A stretch of 46,463 bases of DNA, from the NCBI GenBank assembly GCA_003599025.1, contig QZIL01000094.1, forward strand, positions 1 through 46,463. The letters are read 5' to 3'. The position numbers and the translations under genes were made by a program. Positions within the stretch are counted from its first letter, which is position 1. Each line of letters starts with the position of its first letter. Source of the DNA: Nitrospiraceae bacterium. GTDB lineage: Bacteria > Nitrospirota > Thermodesulfovibrionia > UBA6902. The notes below the pieces were generated by a model. That model was not told where the DNA came from and did no database searches. It saw only the letters and a list, made by a program, of their open reading frames with translations. Positions 26,026-34,306 of the stretch are shown piece after piece.

Positions 26026-27319
26026 CATAAAATACAAAGGCCCGCTGCTCGGGGAGATTACCGCTCCCCCTGACAAATCCATATCCCACCGGGCGATTAT
26101 GTTTTCATCCCTTGCAGAAGGGCAGAGCATTGTCCGTAATTTCCTGCAGGCGGAAGACCCGCTCAGGACACTTGAGGCCTTCCGGAAGATGGGGATCAAG
26201 ATAGAATACAGAACACCGAATTCAGAGCCCAGACATACCTACAACGAAATCATAATCCACGGCAAAGGCCTCTATGGACTCAATGCGCCAAAAGATACTA
26301 TTGACTGCGGCAACTCAGGCACTACAATGAGGCTGCTAAGCGGCATTCTCTCAGCACAGGCTTTTTCCACTTCCCTTACCGGTGATGCATCGCTCAGCAG
26401 CAGGCCAATGAAGAGGGTCATTAACCCGCTAACTGAAATGGGTGCTGTTATAGAATCCGCAAATGGTTTCCCTCCGCTCAGGATCAGGGGTGGTAAATTA
26501 ACGCCTATCAGCTATAAATCCCCTGTAGCAAGTGCTCAGGTCAAATCAGCCATAATACTCGCCGGACTTTACTGCGACGGTACTACCACTGTAATTGAGC
26601 CCGGCAAATCCAGAGACCATACAGAACGGATGCTTAAGGCAAGCGGGGTAGATATCAGCGTAAAAGACCTCGATGTAAGTGTCAGGGGTGTTGCAGCATT
26701 AAAACCAATGGAGATAACTGTCCCCGGAGACCTTTCGTCTGCAGCTTTTTTTATCGTCGCAGGGCTTATTGTCCCGGGGTCTGAAATAGTCATAAGAAAT
26801 ACAGGAATAAATCCTACGAGGTCCGGACTTATTGATGTCCTCAATCTCATGGGAGCGGACATAAAGCCCGAAAATGAGCGGCTTGTGTCAGGTGAACCCG
26901 TAGCCGATCTGCATGTAAAACATTCCCGCCTGAAAGGCATGAATATAGGGGGAGACCTCATTCTCAGGGCCATTGACGAATTCCCGATTCTGTGTGTTGC
27001 AGCGGCAAAGGCCGAGGGAACAACAAAGATAACCGGGGCAGGGGAATTAAGGGTAAAGGAATCAGACCGGATAGCGTCAATGGCTGCTGAACTGCGGAAA
27101 ATGGGTGTGAAGATTGAAGAGCTCGAAGACGGTCTTATTATTGAAGGACAGGAAGACCTGAGCCCCGCTGCGGCAGTCAGCTATGGAGACCACAGGATCG
27201 CAATGTCGATGCTTATTGCGGGGCTTACCGCAAAAGGTGAAACAACAGTCGATAATACTGACTGTGTCAATACCTCATTCCCCGGATTTATGGAAATTCT
27301 GGAGAGTCTGAACCAATGA
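26012..27319 (+). CDS. aroA: 3-phosphoshikimate 1-carboxyvinyltransferase (EPSP synthase)
   Basis: A 435-residue enzyme forming EPSP from shikimate 3-phosphate and PEP. Motifs: APPDKSISHRAIMF at the N-terminus, DCGNSGTTMRLLSGIL, SRPMKRV, VKESDRIASMAAELRKMG and YGDHRIAMSMLIAG. I prefer the TTG at 26012, with AAGGAGG twelve bases upstream, because it gives the normal family start; a longer frame from 25946 would extend deep into tyrA. It overlaps cmk at ATGA. Confidence 0.95.
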   Translation: MNRLSIKYKGPLLGEITAPPDKSISHRAIMFSSLAEGQSIVRNFLQAEDPLRTLEAFRKMGIKIEYRTPNSEPRHTYNEIIIHGKGLYGLNAPKDTIDCGNSGTTMRLLSGILSAQAFSTSLTGDASLSSRPMKRVINPLTEMGAVIESANGFPPLRIRGGKLTPISYKSPVASAQVKSAIILAGLYCDGTTTVIEPGKSRDHTERMLKASGVDISVKDLDVSVRGVAALKPMEITVPGDLSSAAFFIVAGLIVPGSEIVIRNTGINPTRSGLIDVLNLMGADIKPENERLVSGEPVADLHVKHSRLKGMNIGGDLILRAIDEFPILCVAAAKAEGTTKITGAGELRVKESDRIASMAAELRKMGVKIEELEDGLIIEGQEDLSPAAAVSYGDHRIAMSMLIAGLTAKGETTVDNTDCVNTSFPGFMEILESLNQ

Positions 27320-28047
27320 AAAACGTAATAACCATAGACGGTCCTTCAGGCTCCGGCAAGGGGACCATTTCTAAACTGCTGGCCCGTAAACTCGGGTACA
27401 GCTATCTCGATACCGGGGCGCTGTACAGGGCGGTTGCCTGGAAAGCAAGAGAAGAGAAGATCCGCACTGATGACGAAGAAGCCCTTGAAAGGCTGCTGGA
27501 TGATATCAGGATATCATTTGAAGGTGAAAGGATTTTTGTAGACGGCTCAGATGTTTCGGCAGAAATAAGGACAGCAGAAATAGGCGAACTCAGTTCGCAG
27601 GTTTCAGCTAAACCAGTTGTGAGGACAGGTCTCTTTTCCATTCAGAGGGAAATGGGCCTTACGGGAAATGTTGTGATCGAGGGCCGGGACACGGGCACTG
27701 CTATATTCCCTGAAGCCGAGCACAAATTCTATCTTGATGCAGGAATAGAAGAGAGGGCCAGGAGACGATATGAGGAATTAAAAAACAGAACACAGAACAC
27801 AGAACACAGAACACAGAATAATGATAAAGAATTAAAAAACAGAGCACAGAACACAGAGCACAGAACACAGACAGACAGCAAACAACTCACCATAGAAACG
27901 GTAATGGAAGACTTGGTAAAACGTGACACAAGGGATGCCTCAAGAGAAAGCTCGCCATTGATGAAAACTGATGACATGATATATATTGATTCGACCAGCC
28001 TGAGTATAGACGAGGTTGTAGCAACGATAATGGAGCATTTGAAGTAA
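27316..28047 (+). CDS. cmk: Cytidylate kinase with a repeat-encoded insertion
   Basis: A 243-residue CMP/dCMP kinase. The Walker A motif DGPSGSGKGT is at about 6-15; LDTGALYRAVAW and VVIEGRDTGTAIFPEA follow, and the lid ends in RDTRDASRESSPL. Residues 154-189 are an insertion made of two 18-residue units (ELKNRTQNTEHRTQNNDK and a close copy) encoded by a tandem DNA repeat. It falls just after the RRYEE helix, where ordinary Cmk proteins continue directly to the lid. The frame is kept, so the enzyme may tolerate it as a surface loop. Confidence 0.95.
   Translation: MKNVITIDGPSGSGKGTISKLLARKLGYSYLDTGALYRAVAWKAREEKIRTDDEEALERLLDDIRISFEGERIFVDGSDVSAEIRTAEIGELSSQVSAKPVVRTGLFSIQREMGLTGNVVIEGRDTGTAIFPEAEHKFYLDAGIEERARRRYEELKNRTQNTEHRTQNNDKELKNRAQNTEHRTQTDSKQLTIETVMEDLVKRDTRDASRESSPLMKTDDMIYIDSTSLSIDEVVATIMEHLK
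27775..27882 (+). repeat. Two 54-bp tandem repeats of ACAGAAC heptamers inside cmk
   Basis: Unit 1 is 27775-27828 and unit 2 is 27829-27882. Each starts GAATTAAAAAACAGA and then repeats a 7-bp ACAGAAC word about four times. 54 is divisible by three, so the reading frame is preserved although the heptamer is not. Confidence 0.9.
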
Positions 28048-28117
28048 TGTAACAGAAAAAGGACATAGGACATGATTGTCTCACATATAATACTCATGTC
28101 TTACCATTACCAATAGC

Positions 28118-28301
28118 GTCATTCCGGGCTTGACCCGGTCGGATCGACTCGTCAATTAGACTCGATTCGAGAATCCAGAGGGATGGACCTGGATTCCCGT
28201 ATTCCAGGCTGTGTCATAATTGTCATTCCGGCCTGAGTGCCGGAATCTATGCATTTTGAAAGTGCCTGGAATAGCGGGATTCCTGCATTCGCAGGAATGA
28301 C
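28118..28301. repeat. Two adjacent dispersed palindromic repeats, copies 2a and 2b
   Basis: Copy 2a starts GTCATTCCGGGCTTGACCCGG at 28118 (first 20 bases shown by the core GTCATTCCGGGC) and runs to about 28221; copy 2b runs from 28222 (GTCATTCCGGCC) to 28301 (AGGAATGAC). Copy 2a carries a 33-nt insert (28139-28171) between CCGG and AATCCAG. They fill the 360-bp gap between cmk and plsC, which has no gene. Confidence 0.8.
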
Positions 28302-28407
28302 ACAAAGCGTATTTTTCGGAATTGTGACACTGCCTGTTCGCAAAAATGACAGCAGGAGTTTTCACAAGACATGACCAAAAGAAAAGGCAAGTCAGTTTAT
28401 CAGTAAC

Positions 28408-29046
28408 ATGAGTAAAACGACCGACATTATTTATGAGCTCGTTGCTATCACGATACGCACGATATTGCGGATCAACGGCGGCTTTGAGGTCATAGGGAAA
28501 GAAAACATCCCTTCCGAGGGCGGAGTCCTTGTTGCTGCAAACCACATCAGCTACCTCGACCCGCCGCTGGTTGGTTCCTTGCTTCCAAGACGGGCCACCT
28601 TTATGGCAAGACACGGGCTTTTTGACATCCCTGTGCTCGGTTGGATAATAAAGGGCGCGGCATTCCCTGTTGACAGGGAAAGGACCCGTCCTTCCACAAT
28701 AAAGGAAACCGTCAGGAGGCTCAAAAGCGGGGAGCTTATTGTCATATTCCCTGAAGGGAGGCGAAATGAATCAGGCGAGCTCATGGAGGCCAAGCGGGGT
28801 GTAGGGATGATAGGCAGCCTCAGCAGGGCCCCGGTCGTTCCCGTTCTGATTGTCGGAAGTGACAAGGCACTGCCTGTCAACGCTAAATGGCTGAAAAGGG
28901 CGAAAGTCACTGTAGTAATCGGCAAACCCATCTATTATAATTCCATCACTGACGGAGCAAATTACAGCGGCCATGAATTACATGAAGAGATAAGCATCAG
29001 GGTCATGACCGCCATAAGAGAAATGCAGAAAAAATATGAAAATTAA
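28408..29046 (+). CDS. plsC: 1-acyl-sn-glycerol-3-phosphate acyltransferase (PlsC-like)
   Basis: A 212-residue membrane-associated acyltransferase that makes phosphatidate in phospholipid synthesis. The catalytic NHISYLDPP (H-x4-D), the FMARHGLFDIPVLGW region, the glycerol-phosphate motif VIFPEGRRNESGE and the later VVPVLIVG are present. The N-terminus has a short hydrophobic helix. No Shine-Dalgarno sequence is evident. It overlaps ispH by 11 nt. Substrate assignment within the family is by position and motif only. Confidence 0.93.
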   Translation: MSKTTDIIYELVAITIRTILRINGGFEVIGKENIPSEGGVLVAANHISYLDPPLVGSLLPRRATFMARHGLFDIPVLGWIIKGAAFPVDRERTRPSTIKETVRRLKSGELIVIFPEGRRNESGELMEAKRGVGMIGSLSRAPVVPVLIVGSDKALPVNAKWLKRAKVTVVIGKPIYYNSITDGANYSGHELHEEISIRVMTAIREMQKKYEN

Positions 29047-29875
29047 TATTGCAAAGAAGGCAGGCTTTTGTTTCGGTGTAAAACGCGCCATTGATATAAC
29101 CTTCAATCTTGCCAAAGAAGACAATAAGGGCCTGTACACATACGGCCCTCTTATTCACAACCCCCAGGTAGTAGAGGAACTTAATTCAAAAGGGGTCAGG
29201 ACAGTAGATGATCTCACATCCCCTGATATAAGGACCATTATCATAAGGACACACGGGGTTTCTCCTGAAGTGTATGCTGAAACTTCCAAAATGGGGTATA
29301 ATGTTATTGACGCAACCTGTCCCTTTGTTAAAAAAGCCCAAAATTTCGCTCAGGTACTTAATGATGAGGGTTATCAGGTGCTTATCATTGGAGACAAAGA
29401 GCATCCTGAAGTCCAGGGGCTTATCGGTTTTGCAGGGGGCAATGCAGTTGTTGCCGATGAAGAGGACCAGCTGCCTCCCTTGAAAAACAAGGTAGGGATA
29501 ATAGTACAGACAACACAGCCGTTTGATAAATTTAAAAAAATAGTCCTTCAGGTAATAAGCACGGCAAGGGAAGTAAAAATATACAATACGATATGCGATT
29601 TTACGGCGCAGAGAGTAAAGGAAACACGGGAGCTGGCAAAGAAAGTAGAACTGATGGTTATCGTCGGAGGGAAAAACAGTTCAAACACAAACCAGCTTGT
29701 CAAACTATCCAGGGATGTTTGTGCTAAAGTATATCATGTTGAAACCGCTGAAGAAATAAAGGAAGAGTGGTTTCAGGGAGTTGAAAACGTCGGTATTACC
29801 GGCGGGGCCTCGACTCCGCAGTGGATAATAGATGATGCCGTAAATAAAATAAGAGAAATTTCTGTCAGGAGGTAA
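29036..29875 (+). CDS. ispH: 4-hydroxy-3-methylbut-2-enyl diphosphate reductase
   Basis: A 279-residue [4Fe-4S] enzyme, the last MEP-pathway step, giving IPP and DMAPP. Cluster ligands are visible in AKKAGFCFGVKRA (Cys12), DATCPFVKKA (near 98) and NTICDFTAQR (near 193). IRTHGVSP, IVGGKNSSNTNQL and GITGGASTPQWI are also conserved. The ATG lies inside the end of plsC. It stands next to rpsA, the gene pair seen in many Nitrospirota, Desulfobacterota and Firmicutes genomes. Confidence 0.97.
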   Translation: MKINIAKKAGFCFGVKRAIDITFNLAKEDNKGLYTYGPLIHNPQVVEELNSKGVRTVDDLTSPDIRTIIIRTHGVSPEVYAETSKMGYNVIDATCPFVKKAQNFAQVLNDEGYQVLIIGDKEHPEVQGLIGFAGGNAVVADEEDQLPPLKNKVGIIVQTTQPFDKFKKIVLQVISTAREVKIYNTICDFTAQRVKETRELAKKVELMVIVGGKNSSNTNQLVKLSRDVCAKVYHVETAEEIKEEWFQGVENVGITGGASTPQWIIDDAVNKIREISVRR

Positions 29876-29881
29876 TATAAT
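29876..29881 (+). promoter_or_regulatory. -10 box close to the rpsA start
   Basis: TATAAT ends eight bases before the rpsA ATG. The only Shine-Dalgarno-like sequence (AGGAGG, inside the ispH end) is about 17 bases away, too far to work well. A leaderless transcript is possible. Confidence 0.4.
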
Positions 29882-29889
29882 ATACAACC

Positions 29890-31467
29890 ATGGAACTTCA
29901 AATGAATGATTTTGAAAAATTTTATGCTGACTCATTCAGGGGATTGAGGGCAGGTGCGATAACTAAGGGAAGAGTTATTCAGGTAAAGTCAGACGGCGTC
30001 ATCGTTGATGTCGGCTCTAAAAGCGAGGGCTTCGTGCCTCTCAGTGAACTTGTTGAAAATGAACTGAAGAGCCTGCACCCCGGTGACGAGATAGAGGTCT
30101 TTATCGAAAGGCTCAGTGATTCGGACGGCTTTGTAAAACTCTCGAGGCAAAAGGCCCAGGGAGTAAGATCATGGGACGTTATAGAAGAGGCCTTTCAGAA
30201 GGGCCAGCCCATAGACGGTAAAATTACAGGCAAAGTCAAAGGAGGCATGACCGTAAATATCGGCGGGGTCAACGCCTTCCTTCCGGGATCACAGATAGAC
30301 CTTAAGGCCCCCAAAAATACAGATCAGCTCATCGGGCACAAGTTTTCATTCAAGATACTTAACTTCAACCATAAGGGATCAAATGTTATCGTCTCAAGAC
30401 GTGCCCTTCTTGAAGAGGAGAGGAACAAACTCAGGGGAGAAACGCTGACAAATCTAAAAGAAGGCTCTCTTGTAAAAGGCAAGATCAAAAACCTTACTGA
30501 CTACGGGGCCTTTATTGACCTCGGGGGCATAGACGGACTGCTTCATATCTCTGATATGTCATGGGGACGGATAAGTCATCCGGGGGAACTGTTCAGCGTG
30601 GGGGATACAATAGAAGTAATAGTCCTTACATTCAATCCTGACAATGAAAAGGTGACTCTCGGCTACAAACAGAGAAAGCCGGACCCGTGGGCCTCAGCTG
30701 AAGAGAAATATCCTCAAGGGCAGAAAGTTTTCGGGAAGGTAATAACCATCACCGATTACGGCGTATTTGTGGAACTCGAAGAGGGAGTGGAAGGCCTCAT
30801 CCATGTGAGCGAAATCGACTGGCTGGAAAGGTCCATAAAACCCTCCAAGTACTTCTCAATCGGCGACAGGGTCGAGGCAGTAATCCTGAAAGTCAGCAAA
30901 GAGGACAAACGGATATCTTTAAGCATAAGACAGCTCAAGCCAAATCCGTGGGAGATCATAAAGGATAAATATACCGCCGGACAGAAAATCACAGGTACAG
31001 TTAAAAGCTTCGCGGATTTCGGGGCATTTATAGCACTTGATGAAGGAGTGGACGCCCTGCTCCATGTCTCGGACATGTCATGGGTGAAACGGGTAAAACA
31101 TCCTTCCGACATTCTCAAAAAAGGACAGGAATTAGAGGTAATCATTCTGAATATCGAACCTGAAAAAGAGAGGATATCCGTCGGGCTGAAGCAGCTTACA
31201 TCTGATCCATGGCTTGACACAATCCCTGCCACATACAGCCTCGGTGATTCTGTAGCAGGCAAGGTGGTGAGCATTACCGATTTCGGACTCTTTGTTGAAC
31301 TTGAAGACGGCGTGGAGGGACTGCTGCATATTTCTGAAATTGAGAGAAAGCACGACGAAAAACTGGAAGACCTCTTCAAGCCGGGAGATGAATTAAGGAC
31401 CAGGATTATAAATGTCAATCCTGCTGAAAGAAAGATTGATCTCAGCCTTAAGACAATGATCGGGTAG
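29890..31467 (+). CDS. rpsA: 30S ribosomal protein S1
   Basis: A 525-residue protein with six S1 RNA-binding repeats, at about 19-85, 102-170, 187-255, 272-342, 359-429 and 446-515. The repeats carry the typical pattern G-x-V-x3-x-D-Y/F-G-x-F-V/I ... GLLHISD (for example NLTDYGAFIDLGGIDGLLHI in repeat 3). S1 unfolds mRNA on the 30S subunit, and a full-length six-repeat form is typical of Gram-negative lineages. The start could be the ATG at 29890 or five codons later. sppA follows 18 bp downstream. Confidence 0.97.
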   Translation: MELQMNDFEKFYADSFRGLRAGAITKGRVIQVKSDGVIVDVGSKSEGFVPLSELVENELKSLHPGDEIEVFIERLSDSDGFVKLSRQKAQGVRSWDVIEEAFQKGQPIDGKITGKVKGGMTVNIGGVNAFLPGSQIDLKAPKNTDQLIGHKFSFKILNFNHKGSNVIVSRRALLEEERNKLRGETLTNLKEGSLVKGKIKNLTDYGAFIDLGGIDGLLHISDMSWGRISHPGELFSVGDTIEVIVLTFNPDNEKVTLGYKQRKPDPWASAEEKYPQGQKVFGKVITITDYGVFVELEEGVEGLIHVSEIDWLERSIKPSKYFSIGDRVEAVILKVSKEDKRISLSIRQLKPNPWEIIKDKYTAGQKITGTVKSFADFGAFIALDEGVDALLHVSDMSWVKRVKHPSDILKKGQELEVIILNIEPEKERISVGLKQLTSDPWLDTIPATYSLGDSVAGKVVSITDFGLFVELEDGVEGLLHISEIERKHDEKLEDLFKPGDELRTRIINVNPAERKIDLSLKTMIG

Positions 31468-31471
31468 AATT

Positions 31472-31483
31472 GAGGTGCACCTC
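31472..31483 (+). promoter_or_regulatory. Ribosome-binding site of sppA inside a perfect palindrome
   Basis: GAGGTGCACCTC is a perfect 12-bp palindrome. GAGGTG is the likely Shine-Dalgarno sequence, eight bases before the TTG start at 31486, and could pair with the following CACCTC. Confidence 0.5.
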
Positions 31484-31485
31484 CA

Positions 31486-32334
31486 TTGAAAAAAATACTT
31501 GTATTTTTCCTGGTTATATTTGCAGTAATCGCCCTACTAAGCCTTATGCTGACCTTTTCACATAAAGTCCCTCTGGGAGAAAAGGTCGCCCTTATCAGGG
31601 TCACAGGCGTAATAATCGACTCCGAAGATGTCATTGATGAAATAAAGGAATACGCCAAAGACCCCTCCATTAAAGCGATTGTTCTCAGGGTCGACAGTCC
31701 CGGCGGCGCTGTGGCCCCTTCTCAGGAAATTCACGAAGAAATACTCAAGGTAAAGCAGAACAAAAAAGTCGTTGTCTCAATGGGTACCGTTGCTGCTTCA
31801 GGAGGTTATTATATAGCTGCCCCTGCTGACAAGATCGTGGCTAATGCCGGAACACTGACCGGGTCAATCGGGGTAATTATGGAACTGCCCAATATCGAAG
31901 GGCTCATGAAAAAGATAGGCGTTGAAACGCAGATAGTAAAAAGCGGGAGGCACAAGGACATGGCCTCTGTCTTCAGGTCATTAACGCCTGAAGAGAAACA
32001 GATCCTCCAGTCAGTGCTGGACGACGTGCACAACCAGTTTATCAACGCGGTTTCAGAAGGTCGCGGGATAAAATTGGAAGACATTAAAAACATAGCCGAC
32101 GGCCGTATCTTTACCGGCAGGATGGCAAAGGACATAGGGCTTGTAGATGAACTGGGCAACCTTCAGGACGCAATAATGCTCGCCGGCAAACTGACCGGGA
32201 TAAAGGGTGAACCCAAGGTAGTCACAAAAAAAGAAGAGTTAAGTCTCTTCAATCTGCTTAAAGGGCAGCTGCCGGAAAACCTGATCGGCAATGTTTTTTC
32301 CGGTATACAGTTAAAATATTTATTTACTCCCTGA
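31486..32334 (+). CDS. sppA: Signal peptide peptidase SppA, short form
   Basis: A 282-residue membrane-anchored serine protease (S49) that degrades cleaved signal peptides. One N-terminal transmembrane segment (about 4-22), then VDSPGGAV, GTVAASGGYYIA with the nucleophilic Ser, GSIGVIM, and KSGRHKDMAS with the catalytic Lys. The half-size length matches the single-domain bacterial type. It starts with TTG. It is followed by the strong ihf promoter. Confidence 0.95.
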   Translation: MKKILVFFLVIFAVIALLSLMLTFSHKVPLGEKVALIRVTGVIIDSEDVIDEIKEYAKDPSIKAIVLRVDSPGGAVAPSQEIHEEILKVKQNKKVVVSMGTVAASGGYYIAAPADKIVANAGTLTGSIGVIMELPNIEGLMKKIGVETQIVKSGRHKDMASVFRSLTPEEKQILQSVLDDVHNQFINAVSEGRGIKLEDIKNIADGRIFTGRMAKDIGLVDELGNLQDAIMLAGKLTGIKGEPKVVTKKEELSLFNLLKGQLPENLIGNVFSGIQLKYLFTP

Positions 32335-32341
32335 TTTTTTA

Positions 32342-32368
32342 TTGACATTTCGACTTTAATATTATAAT
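32342..32368 (+). promoter_or_regulatory. Promoter of the IHF/HU gene
   Basis: TTGACA (32342-32347) and TATAAT (32363-32368) are perfect hexamers with a short 15-bp spacer. The gene starts 22 bp downstream with AGGAGG in between. Confidence 0.6.
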
Positions 32369-32389
32369 TTTCATTATAGGAGGAAACAT

Positions 32390-32674
32390 ATGACAAAATC
32401 AGTTCTGATCGAAAAAATCTCTGAGAAGCTTGAGGGACTTTCAAAAAAGCAGACGGAAGTAATTATAGAGACAATATTTGAGAGTATTAAGGACGCCCTT
32501 GCAAAGGGGGGAAAGGTCGAGATAAGGGGCTTTGGAAATTTCAGGCTGCGCAGCAGAAATGCAAGGAAGGCCAGAAACCCCAAGACCGGTGCGGGCGTGG
32601 AAGTACCGCCGAAAAAGGTCCCCTATTTCAAGGTCGGAAAAGAGCTGAGAGAGATGGTAAACAGGAACATGTAG
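32390..32674 (+). CDS. HU/IHF-family DNA-binding protein (IHF beta-like)
   Basis: A 94-residue nucleoid protein that binds and bends DNA as a dimer. The arm region RNARKARNPKTGAGVEVPPKKVPYFK contains the conserved Pro that intercalates and the RNP-K/Q-T-G motif (about 59-65), and GFGNFRLR is typical. The position after rpsA-sppA points to IHF-beta (himD/ihfB), but HU cannot be excluded by eye. AGGAGG lies six bases before the ATG, and a rho-independent terminator follows. Confidence 0.95.
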   Translation: MTKSVLIEKISEKLEGLSKKQTEVIIETIFESIKDALAKGGKVEIRGFGNFRLRSRNARKARNPKTGAGVEVPPKKVPYFKVGKELREMVNRNM

Positions 32675-32736
32675 TTTTACATTTAACAATTGATTCCGGG
32701 CAATAAGATTACAACTAATCTCATTGCTCATAATAT

Positions 32737-32766
32737 AAAAAGCCCGGTCCAGTGTCCGGGCTTTTT
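32737..32766 (+). terminator. Rho-independent terminator after the IHF/HU gene
   Basis: Stem AGCCCGG / CCGGGCT with an 8-nt loop, flanked by AAAA and TTTTT, so it can act in both directions. Confidence 0.9.
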
Positions 32767-32877
32767 ATTGCCATCCTGACCCGGATATCCCCCGGCATTT
32801 TGTACTTCTTGAGATTGAAGCATATACATGATAACATCTCTGATATAACCTCACTTAACCGATAAGAGGTAAAGAAG

Positions 32878-33639
32878 ATGTCACACAAACATAAAAACAC
32901 TCCTCATCACAGGAAGAGCTCAGGAAGCCGTGAATGGGCAGGACATCACCAAAACACCCTGCAGGGGGCCACGGCACAAGGCACGGCAAAACCGAAGCTC
33001 GAATTTGTTCTCAAATGCGATTCAGCCGGCAGCGTGGAAGCTGTCACTGCCGGGGTCGGAAAAATAGTACGGCCTGAAGTAGATATAAATATTATTCACA
33101 GCGGTATCGGCTATATCAATGAATCGGATGTCCTTATCGCTGAAAAAGGCAGCAGACTTATAGCAGGATTTCAGGTCGGGGTATTGCCCGGTACAGACAG
33201 GAAACTGAAAGTCCATTCCGTTGAAGTAAGGCTGTATGACGTTATTTATAAATTGACTGAAGATATTAAAAGTATATCGGAAAGCATCCTGCCTGCGGTG
33301 GTACATGATGAAATACTGGGCACCGCCAGGGTCATCGCCCTGTTTAAAAGCTGCCGCAAGGGGATTATTATGGGGTGTGAGGTCTTGACCGGTCAACTGA
33401 CCGTCGGCAGGAATTTCCGCATAATATCTGCTATGGGTCCTGTCTATGCAGGGACCATAGAGTCTGTTCATATAGAAAAAAATACTGTACAGTCCGTATA
33501 TCCCGGACAGAAGGCAGGCATAAAGATGAAAGATTTCAATAAAGTAAAGATCGGGGACATTATAGAAAGTTATCGTCCCCCGTCTCTGAAAAAGACGCGC
33601 ACCTGGTCACCATCAGGACAGATTATCCGTATCACCTGA
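32878..33639 (+). CDS. Stand-alone IF-2 C-terminal (domains C1-C2) protein lacking the GTPase
   Basis: 253 residues. After a His/Lys/Ser-rich N-terminus (1-38) the protein follows the C-terminal half of translation initiation factor IF-2. LEFVLKCDSAGSVEA, NIIHSGIGYINESDVLIAE, VRLYDVIYKLTEDIK and FNKVKIGDIIESY correspond to the third domain and the fMet-tRNA-binding C2 domain of IF-2. The G domain (P-loop, DxxG, NKxD) is absent, and the gene has its own AGAGGTAAAG ribosome-binding site, so it is not a 3' fragment left by a frameshift. It may bind initiator tRNA or compete with IF-2, which is inference. A terminator-like hairpin follows. Confidence 0.88.
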   Translation: MSHKHKNTPHHRKSSGSREWAGHHQNTLQGATAQGTAKPKLEFVLKCDSAGSVEAVTAGVGKIVRPEVDINIIHSGIGYINESDVLIAEKGSRLIAGFQVGVLPGTDRKLKVHSVEVRLYDVIYKLTEDIKSISESILPAVVHDEILGTARVIALFKSCRKGIIMGCEVLTGQLTVGRNFRIISAMGPVYAGTIESVHIEKNTVQSVYPGQKAGIKMKDFNKVKIGDIIESYRPPSLKKTRTWSPSGQIIRIT

Positions 33640-33754
33640 AATAAATTTATCATGGCTTTCTTCTCCACTGAAGGGCATTTAAAGTATAATACCTTACCAC
33701 TTTTCATACCGGTCAATCAGGACTGTGCAGGGTAGTGTTCACCTGCAGGATCTG

Positions 33755-33778
33755 ACCTGATATATTTCAGGTTTTTTT
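33755..33778 (+). terminator. Rho-independent terminator after the IF-2-like gene
   Basis: Stem ACCTGA / TCAGGT, 6-nt loop, followed by seven T residues, about 115 bp after the stop codon. Confidence 0.75.
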
Positions 33779-33794
33779 CGTTCAATAATATTAT

Positions 33795-34046
33795 ATGAAT
33801 AAGCAGGTCAAACAAAGTACATTCAGCAAAATGGAAGACATCGACAGATCTTGCGTTTATGCTGTAATAGCGGCCGGTCTCGTCTTTGCGTTATTAACCT
33901 ATATCATTTATCCTGCAGGCATATGGGATGTTCCTTTCTCCGATCTGACATCAGGTCGTGTCTTAAGACTTACCGGAGCTGTAATCCTTGGCGTTTTGAC
34001 CTTACTTATATTTATTGACGTCATTAATGTATTCAGAAAACGCTGA
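33795..34046 (+). CDS. Small two-helix membrane protein of unknown function
   Basis: An 83-residue frame with two hydrophobic segments (about 20-42 and 60-79) and a basic C-terminus (FRKR). I do not recognise the family. No Shine-Dalgarno sequence is seen; AT-rich TAATATTAT lies right before the ATG. The composition is protein-like and the frame is isolated between two intergenic regions. The following 260 bp (34047-34306) hold nothing I can name. Confidence 0.55.
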   Translation: MNKQVKQSTFSKMEDIDRSCVYAVIAAGLVFALLTYIIYPAGIWDVPFSDLTSGRVLRLTGAVILGVLTLLIFIDVINVFRKR

Positions 34047-34306
34047 TCGGAATCCGTATGTTCTATCTTAACGATGAAGGGATATGGTATTATTTATGTC
34101 GTACCTCATCTAGAGAAAGGACCAATCCGAAGAATGCAGAAATTACTTAACGAGATAATTAATTCGATGAATTATGGGAATAATATGCGAACAGCTTTAA
34201 ATTCAACCCTGGACGCTCAGATCAGTAAGCCATGCATTTAAGGTATCGACAATTATCTGTTTTTGCAACATCTGCATTTTTCTTATTAAACTATTCAGGT
34301 TAATCA

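Noticed and set aside
27775-27882. CRISPR-like array
   Set aside because: Direct tandem repeats without unique spacers, inside a coding frame.
30756-31670. Long minus-strand frame opposite rpsA and sppA
   Set aside because: Serine/threonine-rich antisense translation of conserved genes; no independent support.
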